Shown in pieces: positions 1 to 5,833 of a DNA stretch of 7,454 nt; the first letter of the stretch is position 1, and each line of letters opens with the position of its first letter. This stretch comes from Anaerolineae bacterium. GTDB lineage: Bacteria > Chloroflexota > Anaerolineae > J102. The stretch is taken from assembly GCA_027036755.1 (NCBI GenBank), contig JALWDV010000706.1, forward strand, positions 1 through 7,454, given 5' to 3'. The translations under genes were made by a program, and so were the position numbers. The notes under the pieces are model-generated. The model was not told where the DNA came from, searched no databases, and saw only the letters and a program-made list of their open reading frames with translations.

Positions 1-28
1 CTTCTTGCGGATTCTAAATTTGGAATTG
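1..28. repeat. End fragment of the 6156-6387 repeat element
   Basis: The first 28 bases match positions 6360-6387 in the same orientation at 26 of 28 positions, including an uninterrupted shared stretch from position 9 to 28 around the core ATTCTAAATTTGGAATTG. At the second site this sequence forms the right end of a 232-bp palindromic element, so the window probably opens at the tail of another copy. It ends 7 bp before the stop codon of the DUF2877 gene. The rest of the copy lies outside the window and cannot be checked. Confidence 0.65.
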
Positions 29-35
29 CCGTACG

Positions 36-854
36 TTATGTTAGCAAGAAGCCCGCCAGCGCCTGCGGCCCGGAGCTTGCGCCCACGCTGAGGATGTCGC
101 GCGCGGCCCGGCAGATGGCTTCCCCCTCGCCCGCGGCCAGGGCGTCGCGCAGACGATGCCAGCGAGCATCGAAACGCCCGCCCGCGGCGTGCAGCAGCCA
201 CGCCTGGCTGAGCTGCGTGGTGCGCATCGCGTCCGCCTCGATAAATCGCCCCAGTTGCGCGGGGTCGGGCAGGGAATCATCCAGATGCAACCGGGCCAGA
301 GCGCCCAACAGATAATCATCGCCTGCGGGGGTGAGGCCCGGGCCCAGGCCCATCAGCAGAGACGCGCCCTGCTGCAAATCGTGCGCCTCGGCCCGAGCGA
401 CGCCCTGGGCGATGAGGGCCGCGCCTCGTTGCAGCCGGGCCGCAGCCCGATCCACGTCCGCCATGCGGTCGCGAAAGCGACCCGATTCCTGCACGCAAGC
501 GGTCAGGGTTCGCCATGCCCGGGCCGGGATGTTTGCGGGCGTCAGTGCGGGATTCCACCGATGCGCCCGGGACCAATCGAGTCGCCAATCCCCCAGCGCC
601 AGCGCCCGCCCCCGACGCCACGCTTGCGCGCCCGGCCGCGCGAAGTCGAAGGAAACCGCCCGCTCCAGCACGATGTGAAAGGGCCCGTCGCCGATTTCGG
701 GAGCGACCACGGCCAGAATGCGTCCGGCTTCATCCACCAGGTTCAGCACGCGGCGATGCGCGGAAAGCACGCGCAGCGGCTGCCGGGCCTTGGGTGCGGG
801 CGGCAGAGCCAGGCTGACGGAGCGGGCGTAGAGGACGCCAGAGGATGCGGACAT
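36..854 (-). CDS. DUF2877 domain protein (AllH-like)
   Basis: The 272-residue product belongs to DUF2877, the family that includes AllH, a subunit of oxamate carbamoyltransferase acting in anaerobic allantoin breakdown. The diagnostic block GLGPGLTPAGDDYLLG lies at residues 169-184, followed by an RTTQLS stretch near 211-216 and the C-terminal GASSGPQALAGFL near 258-270. All three are features of the family, and the length is normal. No signal peptide or membrane segment is seen, so the protein should be cytosolic. The start is an ATG without a clear Shine-Dalgarno; the upstream inverted repeat at 900-1010 limits any extension. The partner subunits AllG and FdrA are not in the window, so an oxamate carbamoyltransferase role cannot be claimed. 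The gene follows the ABC-2 permease by 176 bp on the same strand and may be its own unit. Family assignment is firm; the reaction is unknown. Confidence 0.88.
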   Translation of the reverse strand: MSASSGVLYARSVSLALPPAPKARQPLRVLSAHRRVLNLVDEAGRILAVVAPEIGDGPFHIVLERAVSFDFARPGAQAWRRGRALALGDWRLDWSRAHRWNPALTPANIPARAWRTLTACVQESGRFRDRMADVDRAAARLQRGAALIAQGVARAEAHDLQQGASLLMGLGPGLTPAGDDYLLGALARLHLDDSLPDPAQLGRFIEADAMRTTQLSQAWLLHAAGGRFDARWHRLRDALAAGEGEAICRAARDILSVGASSGPQALAGFLLT

Positions 855-899
855 GATGCGTCGGGCGAAGCGATCAACACCGGCCCTACTGGAAAAATC

Positions 900-1010
900 T
901 TCACCACGGAGGCACAGAGCGCACGGAGGAAGAAAAAGGTGAGATTTGGAGATGTTTTTCTCCGTGAACTACCACCATTTTCTCCGTGACCTCCGTGTCT
1001 CTGTGGTGAA
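900..1010. repeat. Large imperfect inverted repeat (CACGGAG type)
   Basis: Positions 900-932 and 978-1010 are inverted copies matching at 26 of 33 positions. The outer eight bases TTCACCAC / GTGGTGAA match perfectly, and the 45-bp centre holds further copies of the CTCCGTG motif. Each arm is itself a loose 8-9 bp tandem of CACGGAG-like units. It belongs to a widespread repeat class seen between genes in environmental genomes. It fills the gap between the ABC-2 permease stop and the DUF2877 start. T5 tracts lie just outside the repeat on each strand (T at 1017-1021; A at 893-897, which is T5 for minus-strand transcripts), so a transcript from either side would fold into a long stem followed by uridines. 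A terminator role for the transporter operon is possible but inferred. Confidence 0.75.
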
Positions 1011-1030
1011 ATGACATTTTTGCAGTGGAC

Positions 1031-1846
1031 TCAATACTGGGCCAGGTTGCCTTTGATCTGCGCTCGGCCCAGGGCCCAGCGCAGGCTGATAACGCCCGCG
1101 GGCAGCAGGACGATGACAAAGGCGAGCAGCGCCAGCATGGCCGGCGCGAGCTGTCTCCACGAATCGCCCTTGAGCAGCGCCCCGCGCAGGCCGTTCAGCG
1201 CGTAGGTGTGCGGCAGCAGCCAGGAGAGTTTTTGCAGGGGCGGGGGCAAAAGTTCGGGAGGGAAGTAAGCGCCCGCCAGCAGTCCCGCGGCCGCCTCCAC
1301 CACCCATGATACGGCGTTGCCCCGCTTGAACACCAGGATCATGGCCGCGCCCATCAGGCCCAGCCCGCTGATGGCCAGGCTCGCCAGCAGGGCGATGAGC
1401 AACGCGGCCAGCGGGTTGGCTCCCGCCATGGGCGCGCCCAGAAGCAACCCCAACAGCAGATAGGTCAAAGTTTCGCCGAAAGCGTAGAGGTATGGCCAGA
1501 GGTTGGCTCCGAAAATGAGCACGGGCAGGGGCGTGGGCAGCAGGGCCTGGGCCTCCAGGGTTCCCATCTGCTGGGCCTCGGTGATGGCCCCCGCGTATCC
1601 CGAAAGGCTGATGCCAAAGAGCCGCCAGAAGGCCAATCCGACGAGGGCGTAGGCGAAGTAGTTGCCGTTATACTGCTCGAGACCGGGCGGCGAGCCTGTC
1701 ACCAGTTTGCTGATGAAGTAGAATACCGCCACCTGAAACAAGGTGCTGAGGAATCGCAGCACGAAGGCCAGGCGATAGGTGAGCGCGATCTTCACATCCC
1801 GCCGAAACGCGGCCCACAGCATGATCAGCCAGTTGCTAACGTCCAT
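1031..1846 (-). CDS. ABC-2 type transporter permease
   Basis: This 271-residue integral membrane protein has about six predicted membrane segments, near residues 27-47, 62-84, 106-138, 145-174, 181-197 and 234-256. The conserved ABC-2 stretch GAYFPPELLPPPLQKLSWLL followed by PHTYALNGLR lies at 192-221, as in the exporter-type permeases of the NodJ/DrrB class. It would pair with the ATPase encoded immediately upstream, whose 3' end it overlaps by 11 bp (1836-1846). That overlap and a GGAG Shine-Dalgarno seven bases before the ATG indicate translational coupling. A single permease gene suggests a homodimer. The exported substrate cannot be read from the sequence; drugs, lipids or polysaccharide precursors are typical for the family. 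The gene ends 20 bp before the large inverted repeat at 900-1010, which may end the transcript. Confidence 0.9.
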   Translation of the reverse strand: MDVSNWLIMLWAAFRRDVKIALTYRLAFVLRFLSTLFQVAVFYFISKLVTGSPPGLEQYNGNYFAYALVGLAFWRLFGISLSGYAGAITEAQQMGTLEAQALLPTPLPVLIFGANLWPYLYAFGETLTYLLLGLLLGAPMAGANPLAALLIALLASLAISGLGLMGAAMILVFKRGNAVSWVVEAAAGLLAGAYFPPELLPPPLQKLSWLLPHTYALNGLRGALLKGDSWRQLAPAMLALLAFVIVLLPAGVISLRWALGRAQIKGNLAQY

Positions 1847-2624
1847 ACTCGGTCTCCGCGCCGGTGTAGTGGGCGTAAAGCCGGGCCAGGGCCTCGGTGC
1901 GGGTGGCGGCTGCGGGCAGGCCCGCTTGCTGCATCAGGGCTTCGGGCGGGCCGTCGGCCAGCAAGCGGCCGTGGTTCATCACCAGGGCGCGGCGCACGAA
2001 GGGGGCCGCTGCGCCCAGACGATGCGTGGAAACCAACGCGCTGGCCCGGGGATGATGGTGGAGGTAATCGCCCAGCAGCCGCATGAAATCCCCGGCCGCG
2101 GCCGGGTCCAGGCTGCGGGTTGGCTCGTCCAGCAGGAGGACGGTGGGGTGATGGAAGAGCGCCCGGGCCAGGGCCAGGCGTCCCCGCTGTCCGCTGGAGA
2201 GGCTGCCCACGCGGCGGGTGATGAATTCGCCCAGGTTCAGCGCGGCGACCAGTTCATCCAGCCGCCGGGCGAAGGCCGGGCCTCGCAGGCCATAGGATGC
2301 GGCGAAAAAGCGCAGATTCTCCCGGCCATCCAGCCGCCAGAAGAAGCTGCGGTCGGGGTCCGAGATGACGCCCACCTGGGCCCGCACTTCGCGGCTGCGG
2401 GTCAGGGGCAGTCCGGCCACCCAGGCTTCGCCTGAGTCGGACCTGAGCAGGGTGGCCAGGATTTTGAACAGGGTGGTTTTGCCCGCGCCGTTGGGCCCCA
2501 GCACCACCACCATCTCGCCAGCCCCCACCGCAAAGCTGATAGGATGCAGCGCCTGCACCGGCGGCTTGCCCGAGTAGGTCTTGCTGATGGCGTCGACGCG
2601 AATCGCGTCAGGCTGATGGGTCAT
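1836..2624 (-). CDS. ABC-2 type transporter ATP-binding protein
   Basis: The 262-residue product is a cytosolic ATPase driving the ABC-2 permease encoded next. Visible motifs are Walker A GPNGAGKTT (43-51), the signature LSSGQRGRL (142-150), Walker B VLLLDEPT (162-169, catalytic E167) and the switch histidine in STH (201). The Q-loop region reads ISDPDRSFFWRLDGREN (87-103) and lacks an obvious glutamine; this RSFxWRL form is recognisable in a subset of ABC-2 ATPases. The Walker A form GPNGAGKTT and the C-terminal extension of about 50 residues after STH fit the exporter (NodI/DrrA/CcmA-like) class rather than the importer class encoded upstream. Its ATG shares ATGA with the stop of the preceding importer ATPase, and its stop lies inside the permease start, so three genes are coupled. 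The substrate is unknown. Confidence 0.92.
   Translation of the reverse strand: MTHQPDAIRVDAISKTYSGKPPVQALHPISFAVGAGEMVVVLGPNGAGKTTLFKILATLLRSDSGEAWVAGLPLTRSREVRAQVGVISDPDRSFFWRLDGRENLRFFAASYGLRGPAFARRLDELVAALNLGEFITRRVGSLSSGQRGRLALARALFHHPTVLLLDEPTRSLDPAAAGDFMRLLGDYLHHHPRASALVSTHRLGAAAPFVRRALVMNHGRLLADGPPEALMQQAGLPAAATRTEALARLYAHYTGAETEYGR
1854..1857 (-). promoter_or_regulatory. Ribosome binding site of the ABC-2 permease
   Basis: On the minus strand GGAG stands seven bases before the ATG at 1846, inside the end of the ATPase gene. It is one of the few good Shine-Dalgarno matches in the window and supports the 11-bp overlapping start. Confidence 0.55.
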
Positions 2625-3397
2625 AAGGTGGATTTATGAATGACAGGCCGGTCGATGTGGGAGCGCACTGTTCTGACCAGCGCCAGATAGTCGGGGTCTG
2701 TGAGCAGGGCCTCGGTGCGGGGGCGGGGCAGCGTGATGGGGATGTCGGCCTTGAGGACGCCGGGCCGCTGCGAAAGCGTCAGGGTGCGATCGGACAGCCA
2801 CACGGCCTCGTTGATGGCGTGGGTGACCATGATCACCGTCATCTCCTTCAGCCGCCAGATGCGCAGAAGCTCCTGGTTCAGGTATTCTCGCGTCAAAGCG
2901 TCCAATGCGCCAAATGGCTCATCCAGCAGCAACAGCTCGGGATTCTGCGCCAGGGTGCGGGCGATGGCGGCCCGCTGCTGCATTCCGCCCGAAAGCTGGT
3001 GGGGATAATGCTCCTCGAAGCCATCCAGGGCCACCAGCGCGATGTATTCCCGGGCGATCTCGCGGCGGCGAGACCGGGCGACGCCCCGCAGTTCCAGGGG
3101 CAGGGCCACGTTATCCAACACCGTGCGCCAGGGCATGAGGTTGCTGTTCTGGAAGACGATGCCGATGCGGGGGTTGGGGCGGGTGATGGGCTCGCCATCC
3201 AGGGCGATGACGCCCGAGGTCGGTTGTAGCAGGCCCGCGATCAGGCGCAGCAGGGTGGATTTGCCGCTGCCGCTGGGCCCGACCACGCACACGAACTCCC
3301 CCCGCCGCACCTGAAAGCTGATATCCTGCAACGCGTGCAAGGGATCAGCCGGATCGCCAAAGGCTTTGTAGACGTGGGAAAGGGTGAGGAGGGGCAT
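2621..3397 (-). CDS. ABC importer ATPase, SsuB/TauB/ThiZ class
   Basis: This 258-residue cytosolic ATPase powers uptake of a small organic solute with the permease at 4785-5606 and the lipoprotein at 3649-4683. Motifs are Walker A GPSGSGKST (40-48), Q-loop VFQ (Q83), signature LSGGMQQR (135-142), Walker B LLLLDEP (155-161, E160), GALD (163-166) and the switch histidine in VTH (193). The sequence LMPWRTVLDNVALPLELRG is characteristic of the nitrate/sulfonate/taurine/pyrimidine importer ATPases. I chose the ATG at 3397, preceded by AGGA, so that the protein begins MPLLTLSHVY as relatives do. A 13-residue extension would need a TTG at 3436 that lies inside a repeat. The stop overlaps the next ATPase gene by 4 bp. 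Sulfonate, pyrimidine and flavin importers share this ATPase type, so the substrate comes from the binding protein. Confidence 0.93.
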   Translation of the reverse strand: MPLLTLSHVYKAFGDPADPLHALQDISFQVRRGEFVCVVGPSGSGKSTLLRLIAGLLQPTSGVIALDGEPITRPNPRIGIVFQNSNLMPWRTVLDNVALPLELRGVARSRRREIAREYIALVALDGFEEHYPHQLSGGMQQRAAIARTLAQNPELLLLDEPFGALDALTREYLNQELLRIWRLKEMTVIMVTHAINEAVWLSDRTLTLSQRPGVLKADIPITLPRPRTEALLTDPDYLALVRTVRSHIDRPVIHKSTL

Positions 3398-3401
3398 GAA
3401 A

Positions 3402-3405
3402 TCCT
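3402..3405 (-). promoter_or_regulatory. Possible ribosome binding site deciding the importer ATPase start
   Basis: AGGA on the minus strand lies four bases before the ATG at 3397. The spacing is short, but it favours this ATG over the upstream TTG at 3436, which would lie in repeat DNA. Confidence 0.4.
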
Positions 3406-3426
3406 GGCTCGTTGTACAAGCAAATG

Positions 3427-3520
3427 TCTCACGCAAAGCATGTCCTGAGCCTGTCCTGAACGAAGTGAAGGATCAGGCCGAAGGGGCGCAAAGACGCAAA
3501 GGAAAAAAGAGGCAAAGAAA
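3427..3520. repeat. CGCAAAG-type repeat interrupted by a second repeat
   Basis: TCTCACGCAAAG at 3427-3438 and GGCGCAAAGACGCAAAGG at about 3485-3502 read as two parts of one well-known CGCAAAG repeat, with further AAAGA-rich copies to 3520. Between them, about 3439-3484, sits a different unit, CATGTCCTGAGCCTGTCC followed by GAACGAAGTGAAGGATCAGG, from the common TCCTGA/AAGGATCAGG interspersed family. Removing the insert would restore a continuous CGCAAAG tandem. The whole block lies between the binding-protein stop and the importer ATPase start and does not encode a plausible protein. Confidence 0.65.
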
Positions 3521-3540
3521 AACCTGGCTCTGCAAACCAG

Positions 3541-3600
3541 CGGCTCCCTCCCCTGCAAAGGAGCGAAGCGACTGGCGGGGGAGGGCCGGAGAGGGGGCGA
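3541..3600 (-). repeat. GC-rich hairpin module, related to the 6156-6387 element
   Basis: Read on the minus strand, this stretch carries the blocks CGCCCCCTC, TCCGGCC, CTCCCCCGCC, TCGCTTCGCTC and TTTGCAGGGGAGGGAGCC in that order. They align with 6182-6236 on the plus strand (GCCCCCCTCCCGGCCTCCCC, GCTTCGGCTAACGCC, TTGCAGGGGGAGGAGCC). The C-rich and G-rich arms can pair, giving a strong imperfect hairpin at roughly 3541-3587. It is a solitary module in the opposite orientation, within the gap between the binding-protein gene and the importer ATPase gene. Confidence 0.6.
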
Positions 3601-3624
3601 AGCTGAGGAAACCTGGAGAGATCG

Positions 3625-3635
3625 TCGAAATGACG
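3625..3635. repeat. Short repeat end matching 5730-5740
   Basis: TCGAAATGACG here is identical to 5730-5740, one end of the palindromic repeat upstream of the importer permease, and GAGATCG before it loosely resembles the interior of that repeat. It could be a solo end or eroded copy just after the binding-protein stop. Eleven bases alone are weak evidence. Confidence 0.35.
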
Positions 3636-3648
3636 GTGGCGCGCGGGG

Positions 3649-4683
3649 CTATTCGCCCACGCCCGCCTTCTCCACGAATTCGTTGGTCCAGACGCCGTCG
3701 GTGCTCACCGCCTCGTTCACCAGGCCAGCCTTCTGCATGAACGCGGCGGTGGCGGGCCAGATGGCGGGATCGGTGCGGCCCAGCGCGTCGGGCGTGGCGG
3801 GCGTCCAGTAGGGCAAAGATGCGTCGAAGATGGCCCGGTTGGTCTCCAGGTTTTGGGCGGCTTCGGGCACGTATTTCAGGCTGATCTTGAAGGCGTCGTC
3901 CGGGTGCTCCAGCGTGTAGGCCACGCCGCGCAGCATGGCCCGCACCATCCCCGTCACCCGGTCGGGATGGCTGGCGATGACCGATTCGCTGGTGACCAGG
4001 CCGTTGCCGGGCAGGTGCATGTAGTCATCCACCACGATGACGTTGGTGGGGATGTCTTCCATCTGGAATTGCACCGGGCCGTTGGCCGCGTAATCCACTG
4101 CCGCATCCACCAGGCCCTCCTTTAGCGCCGCAGCCTGATTAAAGCCGACGGTCTTCAGGTTGATCTGGTCTTCGGGCAGGTCTGCGGCCACGATCAGCGC
4201 TTTCCAGCCGACGTAACTGGCTCCGAACAGGCCCGGTACGCCCACGGTTTTGCCAATCAGGGCTTCGGACGATTCCACGCCTTTTTCCGCGGGCGAAAAG
4301 ACGACCACGGGATATTTTGCGTACCATTCGGCCACGTAGGTCACGGGGAGCTTTTGCGCCCGCCCCAGGATGATTTGATCGCCGCTGGCGATGGCGAATT
4401 TGCGCTTGCCAACGCCCACCAGTTTGAGGAAGTCATTTTCGTAGCCATATTCCAGGCTCACGGCCAGGCCTTCATCCGCGAAGTAGCCCTTTTCGATGGC
4501 TACGTAAAGGGGCGCGAATTGCACGCTGGGAATGTATCCAACGCCCAACTGGATGGCCGCGGGGCTTTCGGCGGGGGGCGCGGCGGGCGTGGCGGTGGGT
4601 TCGGGCGCAGCCCCGCCGCAGGCCGCCAGCAGCATCATCAAAAGCAAAAGGAGAAGCAGGGGGTTTGAGAAATGTCGGGACAT
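3649..4683 (-). CDS. ABC importer substrate-binding lipoprotein, NMT1/THI5-like
   Basis: The 344-residue product is an extracytoplasmic binding protein for an ABC importer. Residues 1-22 form a lipoprotein signal: a short basic start, a run of seven leucines (9-15) and the lipobox LAAC with the lipidated C22. A flexible proline/threonine linker with PTATP (29-33) follows. The mature domain opens with IQLGVGYIPSVQFAPLYVA and EKGYFADEGL, the hallmark of the NMT1/THI5-like family. GFNQAAALKEGLVDAAVDYA and NGLVTSESVIASHPD later resemble ThiY/RibY-type proteins that bind pyrimidine thiamine precursors or riboflavin. I chose the ATG at 4683 because it starts a perfect signal peptide. A GTG at 4788, overlapping the permease stop, would add 35 arginine- and proline-rich residues. 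No Shine-Dalgarno precedes the ATG; the leader is pyrimidine-rich. The family is firm, the ligand uncertain. Confidence 0.9.
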   Translation of the reverse strand: MSRHFSNPLLLLLLLMMLLAACGGAAPEPTATPAAPPAESPAAIQLGVGYIPSVQFAPLYVAIEKGYFADEGLAVSLEYGYENDFLKLVGVGKRKFAIASGDQIILGRAQKLPVTYVAEWYAKYPVVVFSPAEKGVESSEALIGKTVGVPGLFGASYVGWKALIVAADLPEDQINLKTVGFNQAAALKEGLVDAAVDYAANGPVQFQMEDIPTNVIVVDDYMHLPGNGLVTSESVIASHPDRVTGMVRAMLRGVAYTLEHPDDAFKISLKYVPEAAQNLETNRAIFDASLPYWTPATPDALGRTDPAIWPATAAFMQKAGLVNEAVSTDGVWTNEFVEKAGVGE

Positions 4684-4784
4684 GAGGTGAAAGAGAAGGG
4701 GGAAAGGGGATTGAGGGTAACGAAGATAACGGGAGCCCGGCGGCCGCGGTCTTCCGCGCGTCGTTCCCGGACGCCGGGCCTGGT

Positions 4785-5606
4785 TCACTCGGCCCGTTTC
4801 CAGGCCAGCAGGCGATATTCCAGCAGGCTGACGAGGCCGTAAAGGCCCAAAGCGATGAAGACCAGGGTGAACAGGGCCACGAAGAGCAAGGGGGTGTCTA
4901 ACATGCCCTGGGCCAGATTGATGAGGAAGCCCAGGCCGCGGTCTGAGCCCACGAATTCACCGATGACCGCGCCGATGACGGCCAGGGTGGCTCCGATCTT
5001 GAGGGTGCCCAGAAAGACGGGCAGGGCGAAGGGGACTTCCAGCTTGATGAAGGTCTGCCAGCGGGTGGCCTGCAACGAACGCATCACCGCCGCCAATTCC
5101 GGCTCCACCGAGCGCAGGCCCACGATGGTGGTGACCAGCACCGGGAAGAAGAGCACCAGTGCGGCGATGATGATGGTGCGAAACAGGGCGTTATGAATCC
5201 AGATGACCAGCAGGGGAGCCAGCGCCACCACCGGGAAGGATTGCAACGCCACGATGTAGGGCGAGACCAGTTGATCCAGCAAAGGCGATTTGGCCAGCAG
5301 ATAGCCCAGCAGGGTGGCGACGATGACGCCCAGCAGCAGCCCGCCCGAAATCTCCGTCAGGGTGATGCTGGCGTGCCGCCACAGGCTGCCATCGGCCAGG
5401 GTGACGAGGAATCGCTCGGCCACATCCGCGGGGGAGGGAAGAATGAAGGTAGGGTAATCCTGCCAGCGCACCAGCGCATCCCACAAAAAGAGGAACAGGG
5501 CCGCGGAGGCCGCGCCCAACGCAGCCCGGGCCAGGCGCATGGCGTGACGGGAATGGGAAAAGGGGAGCGGGTTTGCTGGCTGTCGTAAAGAGGATCGAGA
5601 AGACAT
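4785..5606 (-). CDS. ABC importer permease, SsuC/TauC/ThiX class
   Basis: This 273-residue inner-membrane permease belongs to the binding-protein-dependent class. About six membrane segments are visible near 28-47, 85-106, 115-137, 141-163, 203-222 and 240-262. The cytoplasmic EAA-type loop that docks the ATPase lies around 170-196, reading ELAAVMRSLQA followed by FIKLEVPFALP. FILPSPADV at 54-62, LQSFPVVALAPLLVIW at 121-136 and VIGEFVGSDRGLGFLI at 214-229 are typical of sulfonate, pyrimidine and riboflavin (RibX) permeases. It is the first gene of the minus-strand transport cluster, with the binding protein next. The start is uncertain: the ATG at 5606 adds 22 hydrophilic residues, while an ATG at 5540 (MRLARAALG) gives 251 residues closer to the usual beginning. 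Neither has a good Shine-Dalgarno. The gene's identity does not depend on this choice. Confidence 0.9.
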   Translation of the reverse strand: MSSRSSLRQPANPLPFSHSRHAMRLARAALGAASAALFLFLWDALVRWQDYPTFILPSPADVAERFLVTLADGSLWRHASITLTEISGGLLLGVIVATLLGYLLAKSPLLDQLVSPYIVALQSFPVVALAPLLVIWIHNALFRTIIIAALVLFFPVLVTTIVGLRSVEPELAAVMRSLQATRWQTFIKLEVPFALPVFLGTLKIGATLAVIGAVIGEFVGSDRGLGFLINLAQGMLDTPLLFVALFTLVFIALGLYGLVSLLEYRLLAWKRAE

Positions 5607-5660
5607 GGATGAAGAGATGGAACGCAGAAACGTCCGACGACCGCAGATTCTTTCGTTGCA

Positions 5661-5738
5661 TCATTCCGACGACCGCAGGGAGGAGGAATCTCCTCGCTTG
5701 CAAGGGGATTTCTCGGTCGCTGCGCTCCCTCGAAATGA
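5661..5738. repeat. Palindromic repeat with TCATTYCGA ends
   Basis: TCATTCCGA at 5661-5669 and TCGAAATGA at 5730-5738 are inverted ends matching at 8 of 9 positions. Between them lie the perfect hairpin GAGGAG-GAAT-CTCCTC at 5680-5695 and GGGATTTCTCGGTCGCTGCG near 5704-5723, a widely known interspersed motif. The 13-bp string CCGACGACCGCAG occurs twice, at 5634-5646 and, across the left end, at 5666-5678. The unit is small, noncoding and resembles a REP-like or miniature element upstream of the importer permease. Confidence 0.6.
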
Positions 5739-5833
5739 CGTGGAAAGCCATTTCCAGAACAGGCTGCATGGGCGAATGCCCGCCGATACGAATGAAATCA
5801 CCTCGCGGCCAGGGAGGAGCAAGAAACCAATCC

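Noticed and set aside
156..989. Long plus-strand open frame of 277 codons opposite the DUF2877 gene
   Set aside because: It is antisense to a gene with clear family motifs, runs on into the inverted repeat at 900-1010 and shows only low-complexity composition typical of GC-rich shadows.
969..1307. Minus-strand open frame ending in TETRRSRRK
   Set aside because: It is a shifted frame of the ABC-2 permease running into the CACGGAG inverted repeat.
3427..3600. Clustered short repeats that could suggest a CRISPR array
   Set aside because: The units differ from each other, have no regular spacing, no unique spacers and no cas gene nearby.
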